The notes under the pieces: generated by a model | What the model was told of the DNA's origin: nothing | Seen by the model: only the letters and a program-made list of their open reading frames with translations | The model's database searches: none | Translations under genes and position numbers: made by a program | Part shown: one piece after another, positions 6,208 through 12,171 of the stretch | How the letters are laid out: each line of letters starts with the position of its first letter | Position numbering within the stretch: the first letter of the stretch is position 1 | DNA from: an uncultured Propionibacteriaceae bacterium | GTDB lineage: Bacteria > Actinomycetota > Actinomycetes > Propionibacteriales > Propionibacteriaceae | Reading direction: 5' to 3' | Length of the DNA: 12,171 nt | NCBI GenBank assembly: GCA_937859105.1 | Contig: CALMAD010000412.1 | Coordinates: 1 to 12,171 of the forward strand

Positions 6208-6306
6208 GGATCGGGGACGGGGAGCCGACACCGGGGTCACCTCACCCCGGCGAATATTGTTGAACCCACCAATATCTAGGTATCCTGGCGGGGTTCCCGA
6301 TCCTGG
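6201..6306 (+). promoter_or_regulatory. Possible structured leader RNA (three-way junction) before the NrtR-like gene
   Basis: Positions 6205-6218 (CCAGGATCGGGGAC) pair with 6293-6306 (GTTCCCGATCCTGG) over 14 consecutive pairs when read as plus-strand RNA, with one G-U. Inside lie two more hairpins: CCGGGGT/ACCCCGG (6231-6237 with 6244-6250, 6-nt loop) and ATATTG/CAATAT (6254-6259 with 6270-6275). The outer 3' strand ends on GG at 6305-6306, the first two bases of the GGAG Shine-Dalgarno (6305-6308). A competing hairpin, GTCCCC/GGGGAC (6201-6206 with 6213-6218, 6-nt loop), uses the same 5' strand. Mutually exclusive helices that cover or free a ribosome site are what a riboswitch or attenuator looks like. 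It requires transcription from upstream of 6201, for which I see no clear promoter. No known riboswitch class was recognised. Confidence 0.35.
6254..6275. promoter_or_regulatory. Candidate operator/promoter of the NrtR-like gene
   Basis: The inverted repeat ATATTG-N10-CAATAT has its half-site centres 16 bp apart and is AT-rich in a GC-rich setting. TTGAAC (6260-6265), inside the spacer, could be a -35, with TATCCT (6281-6286) as -10 at a short 15-bp spacing. Transcription would then start near 6293, just before the Shine-Dalgarno. NrtR-family proteins often repress their own genes through dyad operators, so autoregulation here is plausible but is inference. This reading competes with the structured-leader reading of the same bases. 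Confidence 0.35.
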
Positions 6307-6315
6307 AGACGTTCG

Positions 6316-6939
6316 ATGAATGGTCCGGTCAGTTCCAAGGTCTCTGTCGACGTGCTGTCGCTCCGGTACAACTCCGCGTCCCGCCATGTGGAGGTCGGCG
6401 TCGCCCCGCGGGCGTCGGAGCCCTACATCAACCAGCTCGCGCTGCCGGGCGTCGTCCTGTGGGAGGGCGAGCGCCTCGCGGACGCCGCCGAGCGCGCCGT
6501 CGCCGCCAAGCTCGGCTGCGAACTGCGCGCGCACGGGCAGCTCACCGTCTTCGACGAGCCGACGCGCGATCCGCGCGGCTTCACCCTGTCGATCGCCATG
6601 TGGGGCGTCGGCGACGGCGAAGGGCACGCCCAGTGGTTCCCGCTGGACGAGGTGCCCCAGCTCGCGTTCGACCACAACCGCATCGTCGCCGAGTGCCGGC
6701 CGCTGCTCGTCGAGCGCCTGTGGCGCAACATCCCGTTCACCCAGGCGCTGACGGGTCCGGCCTTCCCGGTCTCGGCGGCCGTCGCGATCACGCGCTCGCT
6801 GACCGGCTCCTCCCCCGACCGCGGCAACCTGAACCGTCGCCTGGCTTCGGTGAAAGGACTCGGCGTGAGCCACAAGAAGGTCGTGCTGGGCCGCGGGCGT
6901 CCGGGCACCTTGTGGGAATGGCGCAACCCCAGCCTGTAA
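6316..6939 (+). CDS. NrtR-like transcriptional regulator (degenerate Nudix domain plus winged helix)
   Basis: The product is 207 aa. Residues about 8-140 form a Nudix-like fold and about 145-203 a C-terminal winged-helix domain (FPVSAAVAITRSLTGSSPDRGNLNRRL, then GRGRPGTLWEW). The ending GRGRPxxLW and the two-domain order are characteristic of NrtR-type regulators, which sense NAD-related metabolites such as ADP-ribose and repress NAD or other genes. The Nudix box is badly altered: after E52 the REUxEExG core reads R60-AVAAKL-G67, so the metal-binding glutamates are gone and hydrolysis is not expected. It is likely a pure sensor. The ATG at 6316 has GGAG 7 nt upstream. It is divergent from the tad operon and 25 bp from the downstream P450. 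Targets could be itself, the P450 pair or distant NAD genes; none is shown by the sequence. Confidence 0.8.
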   Translation: MNGPVSSKVSVDVLSLRYNSASRHVEVGVAPRASEPYINQLALPGVVLWEGERLADAAERAVAAKLGCELRAHGQLTVFDEPTRDPRGFTLSIAMWGVGDGEGHAQWFPLDEVPQLAFDHNRIVAECRPLLVERLWRNIPFTQALTGPAFPVSAAVAITRSLTGSSPDRGNLNRRLASVKGLGVSHKKVVLGRGRPGTLWEWRNPSL

Positions 6940-6964
6940 CACCCGCGGGCAGTAGCCTGCGAAC

Positions 6965-8179
6965 ATGACGATCGACAACGACCGCAAGTCCGTTCGTCCG
7001 GGCGAGGCCAACCGCCCCGCCGTCGAGCGCGACGACGACGGCGTCTGGCGCCTCCGCTCCACCGAGGCCGTCCGCCAGGTGCTCCGTGAACGCGACGCGA
7101 CCACCCAGGCCGGGTTCGCGTCCGAAACCATCCCCGAGAAGGCGATGAAGAGGCGTCCGATCCTGTTCATGGACGGCGAGCCCCACCGCCAGCAGCGCTC
7201 GATGACCGCCCGCTACTTCGCCCCCAAGACCGTCTCCACCAAGTACCGCGACCTCATGGAGACCTTCGCCGACGAACTGGTCGCCGAGGCGACGGCGTCC
7301 GACACGTTCCGGCTCGACCAGCTCTCCCTGCGCTACTCCGTCGAGGTCGCCGTGCAGGTGATCGGGCTCACCGACTCCCCGATCCGCCCGATGAGCCGGC
7401 GGCTGGAGCGGTTCTTCGACCAGCCGTCCTTCGACGCGACCCAGGCCGACGGCGGCCGCAACCGCTTCGAGAAGCTCCGCGCCGTCATCACCGGCAACCT
7501 GCCGATGGCCACCTTCTACCTCTTCGACGTGCGCCCGGCCATCCGCGCCCGCAAGGCCGAGGCGCAGGAAGACGTCATCAGCCACCTGATCGACCAGGGC
7601 TACACCGACCGCGAGATCCTCATCGAGTGCGTCACCTACGGGGCCGCCGGCATGGTGACGACGCGCGAGTTCATCTCGATGGCCACCTGGCACCTGCTCG
7701 ACGACGACGCCCTGCGCGCCCGCTACCTCGCGGGCGAGGAGCGCGAGCGCTACCTGATCCTCCACGAGATCCTGCGGCTGGAGCCCATCGTCGGGCACCT
7801 GTACCGTCGCGCGACGCGTCCCCTCGAGGTCACGGACGCCGGCCAGACCCACACGATCGCCGCCGGCGAGCTCATCGACCTGTTCGTCCGGCAGACCAAC
7901 GCCGACGAGCGCACGGTGGGGGACGCCCCGCTCGCCCTGCGTCCGGGCCGCGACCTGCCGCGCGGCATCGGCGAAGAGGTCATGAGCTTCGGCGACGGCC
8001 CCCACAAGTGCCCCGGCAACTCCCTGGCGATCCAGGAGACCGACATGCTGCTCACGCGGCTGCTGCCGCTGGGTCTCACGGTCGTCCGCGAGCCCGACCT
8101 GGGGTGGGACGAGCTCATCGCCGGCTACTCCCTGCGCGACTTCGTGCTGCGCACCGGGACGCCGACCCCCGCCCCCTGA
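6965..8179 (+). CDS. Cytochrome P450, soluble bacterial class
   Basis: The product is 404 aa, the normal length for actinobacterial P450s. Visible elements: C-helix HRQQR (about 74-78); I-helix YGAAGMVTTREF (about 225-236); K-helix ExxR as EILR (268-271); heme-binding loop FGDGPHKCPG (342-351) with the axial Cys349. The I-helix normally reads [AG]Gx[DE]T; here it is AGMVT, with Val231 replacing the acid used in proton delivery to bound oxygen. The protein may therefore use peroxide, catalyse an unusual reaction, or rely on another residue. No ferredoxin or ferredoxin reductase is encoded nearby. The ATG at 6965 lies 25 bp after the NrtR-like gene with no clear Shine-Dalgarno. A HAD hydrolase follows 44 bp downstream. 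Substrate unknown. The heme and ExxR motifs make the family call secure. Confidence 0.93.
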   Translation: MTIDNDRKSVRPGEANRPAVERDDDGVWRLRSTEAVRQVLRERDATTQAGFASETIPEKAMKRRPILFMDGEPHRQQRSMTARYFAPKTVSTKYRDLMETFADELVAEATASDTFRLDQLSLRYSVEVAVQVIGLTDSPIRPMSRRLERFFDQPSFDATQADGGRNRFEKLRAVITGNLPMATFYLFDVRPAIRARKAEAQEDVISHLIDQGYTDREILIECVTYGAAGMVTTREFISMATWHLLDDDALRARYLAGEERERYLILHEILRLEPIVGHLYRRATRPLEVTDAGQTHTIAAGELIDLFVRQTNADERTVGDAPLALRPGRDLPRGIGEEVMSFGDGPHKCPGNSLAIQETDMLLTRLLPLGLTVVREPDLGWDELIAGYSLRDFVLRTGTPTPAP

Positions 8180-8193
8180 GGGCCGGCTGGCCC
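8180..8193 (+). other. Small hairpin right after the P450 stop
   Basis: GGGCC (8180-8184) and GGCCC (8189-8193) pair around a 4-nt loop immediately after the TGA. There is no T-run. It could weakly attenuate transcription into the HAD gene or simply reflect GC-rich sequence. Confidence 0.25.
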
Positions 8194-8223
8194 GCGGGCG
8201 CGGCGTCCTGACAGGATGAGGGC

Positions 8224-8886
8224 ATGCGCGATCTCCCCACCCGGGTCAGCTGTGTCGTCTTCGACTGCGACGGGGTCCTCGTGGACACCGAACCGATCTG
8301 GGCCGCGTCCGAGCACGAGGTGATCGCCGGCTACGGCGCCCGCCTCGACCACGAGCATCGCAAGCTGCTCCTCGGGTCGTCCTGGGACGACAGCCTCGTC
8401 GTCCTCGCGGGCGTCGCCGGCACCGACGACGTCGACGAACTCGGACGCCGGCTCCTCACGATCGCTCAGCGCCGCCTTCGCACCGAGACGGTCCCGCTGC
8501 CGGGGGCCCGCGACGTCCTCGAGGCCCTCGCCGGACGCGTCCCGTGCGGCGTCGGCTCGAACGCCCGCCCCGACAACCTCCGCATCGAGCTCGAGTGCGC
8601 CGGCCTCGCGCAGTACGCCGACGTCATGATCTCCGGCGACGAGGTCGCCCAGCCCAAGCCGGCGCCCGACGTCTACCTCGAGGTGTGCCACCGCCTGGGC
8701 GCCGACCCGACGCAGGCGCTCGGCGTCGAAGACTCCCCGCCCGGCGCGCACGCCCTGATCGCCGCCGGCATCCCGACCGTCGTCATCCCGACCCTCCCGG
8801 ACGCCCCCATCGAGCACGACTGGCGCTTCGACTCCCTGGAACAACTCGTCGACTGGGCGCGCACGGTCGAGCCGTTGGGGCGTTGA
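8224..8886 (+). CDS. HAD-superfamily phosphatase/phosphomutase, beta-phosphoglucomutase-like
   Basis: The product is 220 aa. Motif I is VVFDCDGVLVDTE (about 11-23), with nucleophile D14 and general acid/base D16. Motif II is GSNA (S112), motif III is QPKPAPD (K145) and motif IV is GVEDSPPG (E169, D170). The helical cap between about 20 and 90 and the KPxPD and EDSxxG patterns place it in the subfamily with beta-phosphoglucomutase, phosphoglycolate phosphatase and related sugar-phosphate phosphatases. All catalytic residues are present, so it should be an active cytoplasmic Mg-dependent enzyme. The specific substrate cannot be read. AGGA at 8213-8216 lies 7 nt before the ATG. It follows the P450 on the same strand and faces the cytochrome c operon; the convergent gap carries a strong hairpin. 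Confidence 0.9.
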   Translation: MRDLPTRVSCVVFDCDGVLVDTEPIWAASEHEVIAGYGARLDHEHRKLLLGSSWDDSLVVLAGVAGTDDVDELGRRLLTIAQRRLRTETVPLPGARDVLEALAGRVPCGVGSNARPDNLRIELECAGLAQYADVMISGDEVAQPKPAPDVYLEVCHRLGADPTQALGVEDSPPGAHALIAAGIPTVVIPTLPDAPIEHDWRFDSLEQLVDWARTVEPLGR

Positions 8887-8941
8887 CGCGGGCCGCCGAG
8901 ACGCCCACGGCGCCCCTTACGACGGCGCCACGGCCAGCGTC

Positions 8942-8972
8942 GTGGTTTGCTCACACCTCGTGAGCAAACCAC
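8942..8972. terminator. Perfect 13-bp stem hairpin between convergent genes
   Basis: GTGGTTTGCTCAC (8942-8954) and its exact complement (8960-8972) surround a 5-nt loop. It lies 55 bp past the HAD stop. There is no T-run on either side, so it fits the hairpin-only terminators reported in actinobacteria and, being symmetric, could work in both directions. The stem is less GC-rich than its surroundings, so a protein-binding dyad is the main alternative. Confidence 0.65.
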
Positions 8973-8998
8973 AGTCTTCGAACCCACCGATACCAAAG

Positions 8999-9038
8999 GG
9001 ACGCCCCCGCGGGGCCGCGCCTGGGCGGCGCGGCGTCC
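8999..9038 (-). terminator. GC-rich terminator of the cytochrome c maturation operon
   Basis: It starts 3 bp past the redoxin stop in the minus direction. GGACGCC (8999-9005) pairs with GGCGTCC (9032-9038), or alternatively an inner stem GCCGCGCC (9014-9021) pairs with GGCGCGGC (9027-9034) around a 5-nt loop. On the minus strand the outer stem is followed by CCTTTGG, only a weak T-tract. Likely end of the resB-ccsB-redoxin transcript. Confidence 0.5.
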
Positions 9039-9041
9039 GCG

Positions 9042-9677
9042 TTACTGCTGGATGAGCGCGAGGTTCTCCTGGATCTGCGCGGGCGACAGGATGCCGACGT
9101 GCACCTTCTTCACGACGCCGTCACGCCCGATGAAGTAGTGCACCGGGATGCCGGACACCTGGTACTCCCCCGCGATCGTCGTCTGCGGGTCGGGGATGTG
9201 CGTGTACGTGAGCCCGACGCGAGACGTGTAATCGCGCACCGCCGTGGGGCTCTCGGAGAGGTAGACGGCCAGGATCGTCGTCCCGTTGGCCTTGTTCTTC
9301 TCGTAGGCGGCCTGGATGTCGGGCGCCTCCACGCGGCAGGGCGCGCACCACGTCGCTCCGAACGCCAGCCACACCGGCTTGCCCTTGAACTCCGCCAGCG
9401 ACACCCGCTTGCCGTCGAGCGTCGTGCTGGTGAACCCGGGCGCGACGTCGCCCACGGCGGGCGCCTTGGCCCCGGGGGCCGCGCTCACCTGGACGCTCGC
9501 GACGGCGCCGCTTTGCGCGTTCTGCTGCCCCGGCTTCTGGATCATGTAGACGCCCACCATGATCAGCAGCGCGATGGCGCCCAGGATCGCGAACGTGCCG
9601 AAGTTCCGCTTCTTGGCACCGGGGGCGTCGGCGTCCTCCTCGTCGACGACGTTCGCCGGCGTGCTCGATTCCTTCAT
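9042..9677 (-). CDS. Membrane-anchored thioredoxin-like protein, TlpA/ResA type
   Basis: The product is 211 aa from ATG 9677. A charged cytoplasmic N-terminus (about 1-26) is followed by one transmembrane anchor (about 27-46) and an extracytoplasmic AhpC/TSA-Redoxin fold (about 75-211). The active site is WCAPC (W110-C114) with cis-Pro in GIPVH (P178). Such proteins reduce the CxxCH cysteines of apocytochrome c before heme attachment; the adjacent ccsB and resB support this role. GAGGG (9684-9688) 6 nt before the ATG decided the start. A GTG at 9725 would add 16 residues (SSRPDERNRD and so on) but has no ribosome site. The gap to the ccsB stop is 57 bp. A general TlpA-type oxidoreductase role outside cytochrome c maturation is the alternative. 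Confidence 0.88.
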   Translation of the reverse strand: MKESSTPANVVDEEDADAPGAKKRNFGTFAILGAIALLIMVGVYMIQKPGQQNAQSGAVASVQVSAAPGAKAPAVGDVAPGFTSTTLDGKRVSLAEFKGKPVWLAFGATWCAPCRVEAPDIQAAYEKNKANGTTILAVYLSESPTAVRDYTSRVGLTYTHIPDPQTTIAGEYQVSGIPVHYFIGRDGVVKKVHVGILSPAQIQENLALIQQ

Positions 9678-9734
9678 CTGTTTCCCTCGCTGGTCGCGAT
9701 TCCGCTCGTCCGGACGACTGCTCACCGCGTCGGC

Positions 9735-10655
9735 CTACCCGTAGGAGTGCAGGCCGCCGAAGAAGTGGTTGCCGAGGAACGTGAACACGACCGCGCCGAA
9801 GCCGACCACGAGCAGCCACGCGGACCGCTGCCCACGCCAGTCGGCGACCACGCGCGCGTGCAGGTAGGCGCCGTAGATCAGCCAGGTCACCAGGGACGCC
9901 GTCTCCTTCGGGTCCCAGCTCCAGTAGCGGCCCCACGCGATGTCGGCCCACACGGCGCCCAGTCCGATCATGACCGTCAGCAGCGGGAAGCAGAACACGA
10001 CGGCCCGATACCCGATCTCGTCGAGCAACTCGGCGCTCGGCATCCCCTTCCAGTGCAGGTAGGGGTGGATCAGGTACAGCACCGCCGCCGCGAACGACAC
10101 AGCTGCCGCCCCGTAGGCCAGCACCGCCGTGATCACGTGCAGCGTCAGCATGAGGTTGTTCTGCAGGGCCGGGATCAGCGGCTCGACGTCGGAGGGCTGG
10201 TTGAACCCGTAGATCAGCACGACCAGCACGAGCGGCAGCACGACGAGCGCCATCGACCGCACCTTGTACCGCCACTGGAAGTACAAGAAGCTCACCATGA
10301 TGCCCCAGGCGAACGACGTCGCGAACTCGTGCTGGTTCGTGAAGGGCGCGTGGCCGGTCACCATGATGCGGGCGAACAGGGACGCCGTCAGGAACAGCCC
10401 CGCGACCAGCGCGACCAGGTAGCCGGCGCGGGTGAGGCGTCCGGTACGGGACGCCGGCGCGGCGGCCCGGGCGTCAATGGTGGACGCCCCGCGACCGCGT
10501 CCGCGCGCCCCGACGCCCGCCAACTCACGCTCCCGGACGCCGCCCTCAACCCGTGCGTTCTTCGGGCTGGAGACCTGCGCCAGCAGGTAGACGATCGCGG
10601 CGAGCGCGACCAGCAGCGTGCCCACCAACAGCGTGTACCGCGAGAAATCAAGCAT
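9735..10655 (-). CDS. ccsB: CcsB/ResC (CcsA-family) System II cytochrome c synthase subunit
   Basis: The product is 306 aa from ATG 10655. It is a multi-pass membrane protein with about eight hydrophobic segments. The WWD signature is complete: WADIAWGRYWSWDPKE (W236 to E251), the heme-handling loop of the CcmC/CcmF/CcsA family. Conserved-type histidines include H109 (NQHE), H173 (LTLHV) and H297 (GNHFFGG). Between the first and second hydrophobic segments is an Arg/Ala-rich linker (about 34-73), longer and more basic than in chloroplast CcsA. With ResB it forms the System II synthase that exports heme and attaches it to apocytochrome c. It overlaps the end of resB by 8 bp, and GGGGAG lies just before the ATG. 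The TAG stop is followed by the redoxin gene. Confidence 0.95.
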   Translation of the reverse strand: MLDFSRYTLLVGTLLVALAAIVYLLAQVSSPKNARVEGGVRERELAGVGARGRGRGASTIDARAAAPASRTGRLTRAGYLVALVAGLFLTASLFARIMVTGHAPFTNQHEFATSFAWGIMVSFLYFQWRYKVRSMALVVLPLVLVVLIYGFNQPSDVEPLIPALQNNLMLTLHVITAVLAYGAAAVSFAAAVLYLIHPYLHWKGMPSAELLDEIGYRAVVFCFPLLTVMIGLGAVWADIAWGRYWSWDPKETASLVTWLIYGAYLHARVVADWRGQRSAWLLVVGFGAVVFTFLGNHFFGGLHSYG

Positions 10656-12150
10656 CGCGGGCTCCCCTCTCCTCGGCCTGCTCCGCGACCGGCTCCCCGA
10701 GTGAGCCGAAGAAGTCGTGGAAGCGGTGATCGAACGTGTAGTCGTAGCGGTCGGGCGAGCCGGCCCTCACGAGGCTGCCGCCGTCGGCGTCCTCGGTGAC
10801 CCGGACCCAGATGCGGTGGTGCCGCAGGAACATCGTCGCGCAGATGCCGACGAGCAGCAGGCCGAGGCCGATCCAGACCCAGATCGCGCCCGGGTCGCGC
10901 GACACCATCAACCCGGTGAACTGCCGCTCCCGGGCGAACGTGTAGGTCAGGTCGCCGATCTTCGTCGCCTGGCCCTGGTTGATGACCTGGGCGGCGAGCG
11001 GCGTCGTGGAGTCGATCTGGTACACCTCGACGCGCATCTGACCCGCCGCGATGTCGTCGTCCACCTGCCCGGACGCCGGGCTCACGATGTAGATCTCCAG
11101 GTTCTGCCCGGGCACGATGAACTTGCCGAAGACGTGCTTCTCGTCCTGGGTCTGCGAGTCCAGCGGGACGCCTTGGCGGTACAGCTCGCGGCCCGAGGCG
11201 TCCGTGATCGCCATCTCGGCCGCGATGCCGAAGTACGCCTGGTTGAACGTGACGCCGTCGTAGCGCAGCGGCGAGTTCACCCGGACGATCTGCTCGGCCA
11301 CCTGCTGCCCGCCCCGGTAGAGGGCGAGATCCGCGGCGTAGTCGGAGGGGCGTCCGTCGGGGTAATACGTGTCGGAGAACGAGCGCGCCTCCACGGTCAG
11401 CCCGGTGTCGTGGCCCACGTCGGCGCGCGAACCGACGGTGACGGGGAAGCTCGAATCCACGAAGCCCGTCGAGGAGGTCACGAAGACCCCGAGCAGGATC
11501 ACGATGAACGCCAGGTGCGCGACCGCCGTGCCGAACGGCATGAACCGGTTGCGGTCGGCGTAGACGCTGAGGCCGGGGCCGCGGTCGTCCGCGGTGAGGC
11601 GGAACCGCTGCTTCTTCAGCCCCGCCTCGATCTCGGCGAGCGCCTCGGCGGGGGCGGCGTCCATGCGCACGGTGTCGCGGACGCGCGCGTGGGTGAAGAA
11701 CGCGTCGCGCACGTGGATGTGCGGCTGCGTGGCGTTGCGCCACAGCAGCGGGATGCGGTGCAGCGTGCAGGCCAGAATGCTCAGCGCGAGCAGGATCGTC
11801 GTCACCCGGAACCAGATCGAGCTGAAGATCGTGAATACGCCGAGCGCGCCCATCGGGTCGGTCAGCCCGCGGTAGCGCGGGCGCACCGAGTCGAGGAAGG
11901 ACGCCCACTGCTGCGGGTTGTCGCGGACGCCGTCCGGCGCCTGCACGACGAGGACGCCCAGCAGCGTCAGGAAGCACATGGCCAGGATCAGCAGCAGGCC
12001 GACGCGCTTGTTGTAGAAGAACGCATACACGCGCCGCAGCAGGTCGCCCGCGGTGAGGCGCCGCTGCCCCCGCGGCAGGAGGGGCTCGTCGTGCAGGTCG
12101 CGCTCGACCTCGAGCTGCGGGTCGGCGGCCCTCGACGTGTCGGTGCTCAT
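10648..12150 (-). CDS. resB: ResB/Ccs1-family cytochrome c biogenesis protein
   Basis: The product is 500 aa from ATG 12150. Hydrophobic segments lie at about 50-70, 114-131, 207-227 and 422-442, with a large outer domain (about 228-420) between the third and fourth, the standard ResB layout. Family patterns include NSPLRYDGVTFNQAYFG (about 292-308) and VSRDPGAIWVWIG (about 416-428). H212 in the third segment is a candidate heme ligand. ResB holds apocytochrome and, with CcsB, forms the heme ligation complex. AGGGGG about 8 nt before the ATG supports the start. The stop lies inside the beginning of ccsB (8-bp overlap), so the two are probably coupled. Actinobacterial operons often have a CcdA/DsbD-like gene upstream; that would lie off the right edge, and only 21 bp remain here. 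Confidence 0.95.
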   Translation of the reverse strand: MSTDTSRAADPQLEVERDLHDEPLLPRGQRRLTAGDLLRRVYAFFYNKRVGLLLILAMCFLTLLGVLVVQAPDGVRDNPQQWASFLDSVRPRYRGLTDPMGALGVFTIFSSIWFRVTTILLALSILACTLHRIPLLWRNATQPHIHVRDAFFTHARVRDTVRMDAAPAEALAEIEAGLKKQRFRLTADDRGPGLSVYADRNRFMPFGTAVAHLAFIVILLGVFVTSSTGFVDSSFPVTVGSRADVGHDTGLTVEARSFSDTYYPDGRPSDYAADLALYRGGQQVAEQIVRVNSPLRYDGVTFNQAYFGIAAEMAITDASGRELYRQGVPLDSQTQDEKHVFGKFIVPGQNLEIYIVSPASGQVDDDIAAGQMRVEVYQIDSTTPLAAQVINQGQATKIGDLTYTFARERQFTGLMVSRDPGAIWVWIGLGLLLVGICATMFLRHHRIWVRVTEDADGGSLVRAGSPDRYDYTFDHRFHDFFGSLGEPVAEQAEERGARDA

Positions 12151-12171
12151 CGGACGCCCCCTACCGGCTCG

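Larger units (their letters stand above)
5885..6315. other. 431-bp intergenic region between divergent operons
   Basis: No gene is seen here. Open frames crossing it are Arg-rich with no family resemblance. It should hold the tad operon promoter (leftward) and the promoter of the NrtR-like gene (rightward). The most AT-rich parts of the window are here, at about 5885-6060 and 6178-6290. I found no convincing -35/-10 pair for the tad direction. Distinct elements are listed separately: a palindrome and stem near 5966-6011, DnaA-like boxes, and nested inverted repeats at 6201-6306. Confidence 0.8.

Noticed and set aside
8974..8995. tRNA T-arm-like TCTTCGAACCC
   Set aside because: No matching acceptor stem, D-arm or anticodon arm could be found around it.
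9099..10799. A 566-codon open frame on the plus strand
   Set aside because: It is antisense to the redoxin and ccsB genes, with low-complexity Arg/His/Gln-rich translation and no domain.
1..12171. CRISPR array, insertion sequence, integrase or attachment site
   Set aside because: I saw no regularly spaced repeats, transposase or integrase motifs, or terminal repeats. The genes look like ordinary chromosomal operons.

Overview
The window is GC-rich DNA (about 70% G+C by eye), almost fully coding. Gene content points to an actinobacterium (Actinomycetota): a Tad/Flp pilus operon with short TadE-like pseudopilins and tightly coupled genes, a System II (ResB/CcsB/TlpA) cytochrome c maturation set, and a soluble bacterial P450. 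I cannot fix the order or family from the sequence alone.

Region 1 (1-5884, minus strand) is a Tad secretion/pilus operon. In transcription order it reads: SAF-domain CpaB/RcpC-like protein, CpaE/TadZ-like ATPase, TadA/CpaF ATPase, TadB and TadC platform proteins, a small Flp-like prepilin, two TadE-like pseudopilins, and the N-terminal part of a membrane protein that continues off the left edge. Seven of the eight junctions are 4-bp ATGA/GTGA overlaps. Only the prepilin has its own spacing and a strong Shine-Dalgarno. No prepilin peptidase is present in the window.

Region 2 (5885-6315) is the one long non-coding stretch, lying between divergent genes. It holds a perfect DnaA-box 9-mer and relatives, a palindrome upstream of the tad operon, and a nested set of inverted repeats. 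As plus-strand RNA those repeats could fold into a three-way junction that ends on the ribosome binding site of the next gene.

Region 3 (6316-8886, plus strand) holds an NrtR-like regulator with a degenerate Nudix domain and a C-terminal winged helix, a cytochrome P450 with an atypical I-helix, and a HAD-family hydrolase of the beta-phosphoglucomutase type. They are closely spaced and may be co-transcribed.

Region 4 (8887-9041) separates convergent genes and contains two hairpins. Region 5 (9042-12150, minus strand) is the cytochrome c maturation operon, in transcription order resB, ccsB/resC, then a membrane-anchored TlpA/ResA-like thioredoxin.

The observations most worth a second look are the structured leader before the NrtR-like gene, a 44-bp cluster of four DnaA-box-like cores inside tadB, the missing I-helix acid in the P450, the uniform one-residue shift of the Glu in all three prepilin-like signals, and a very frequent 7-mer, GGACGCC.
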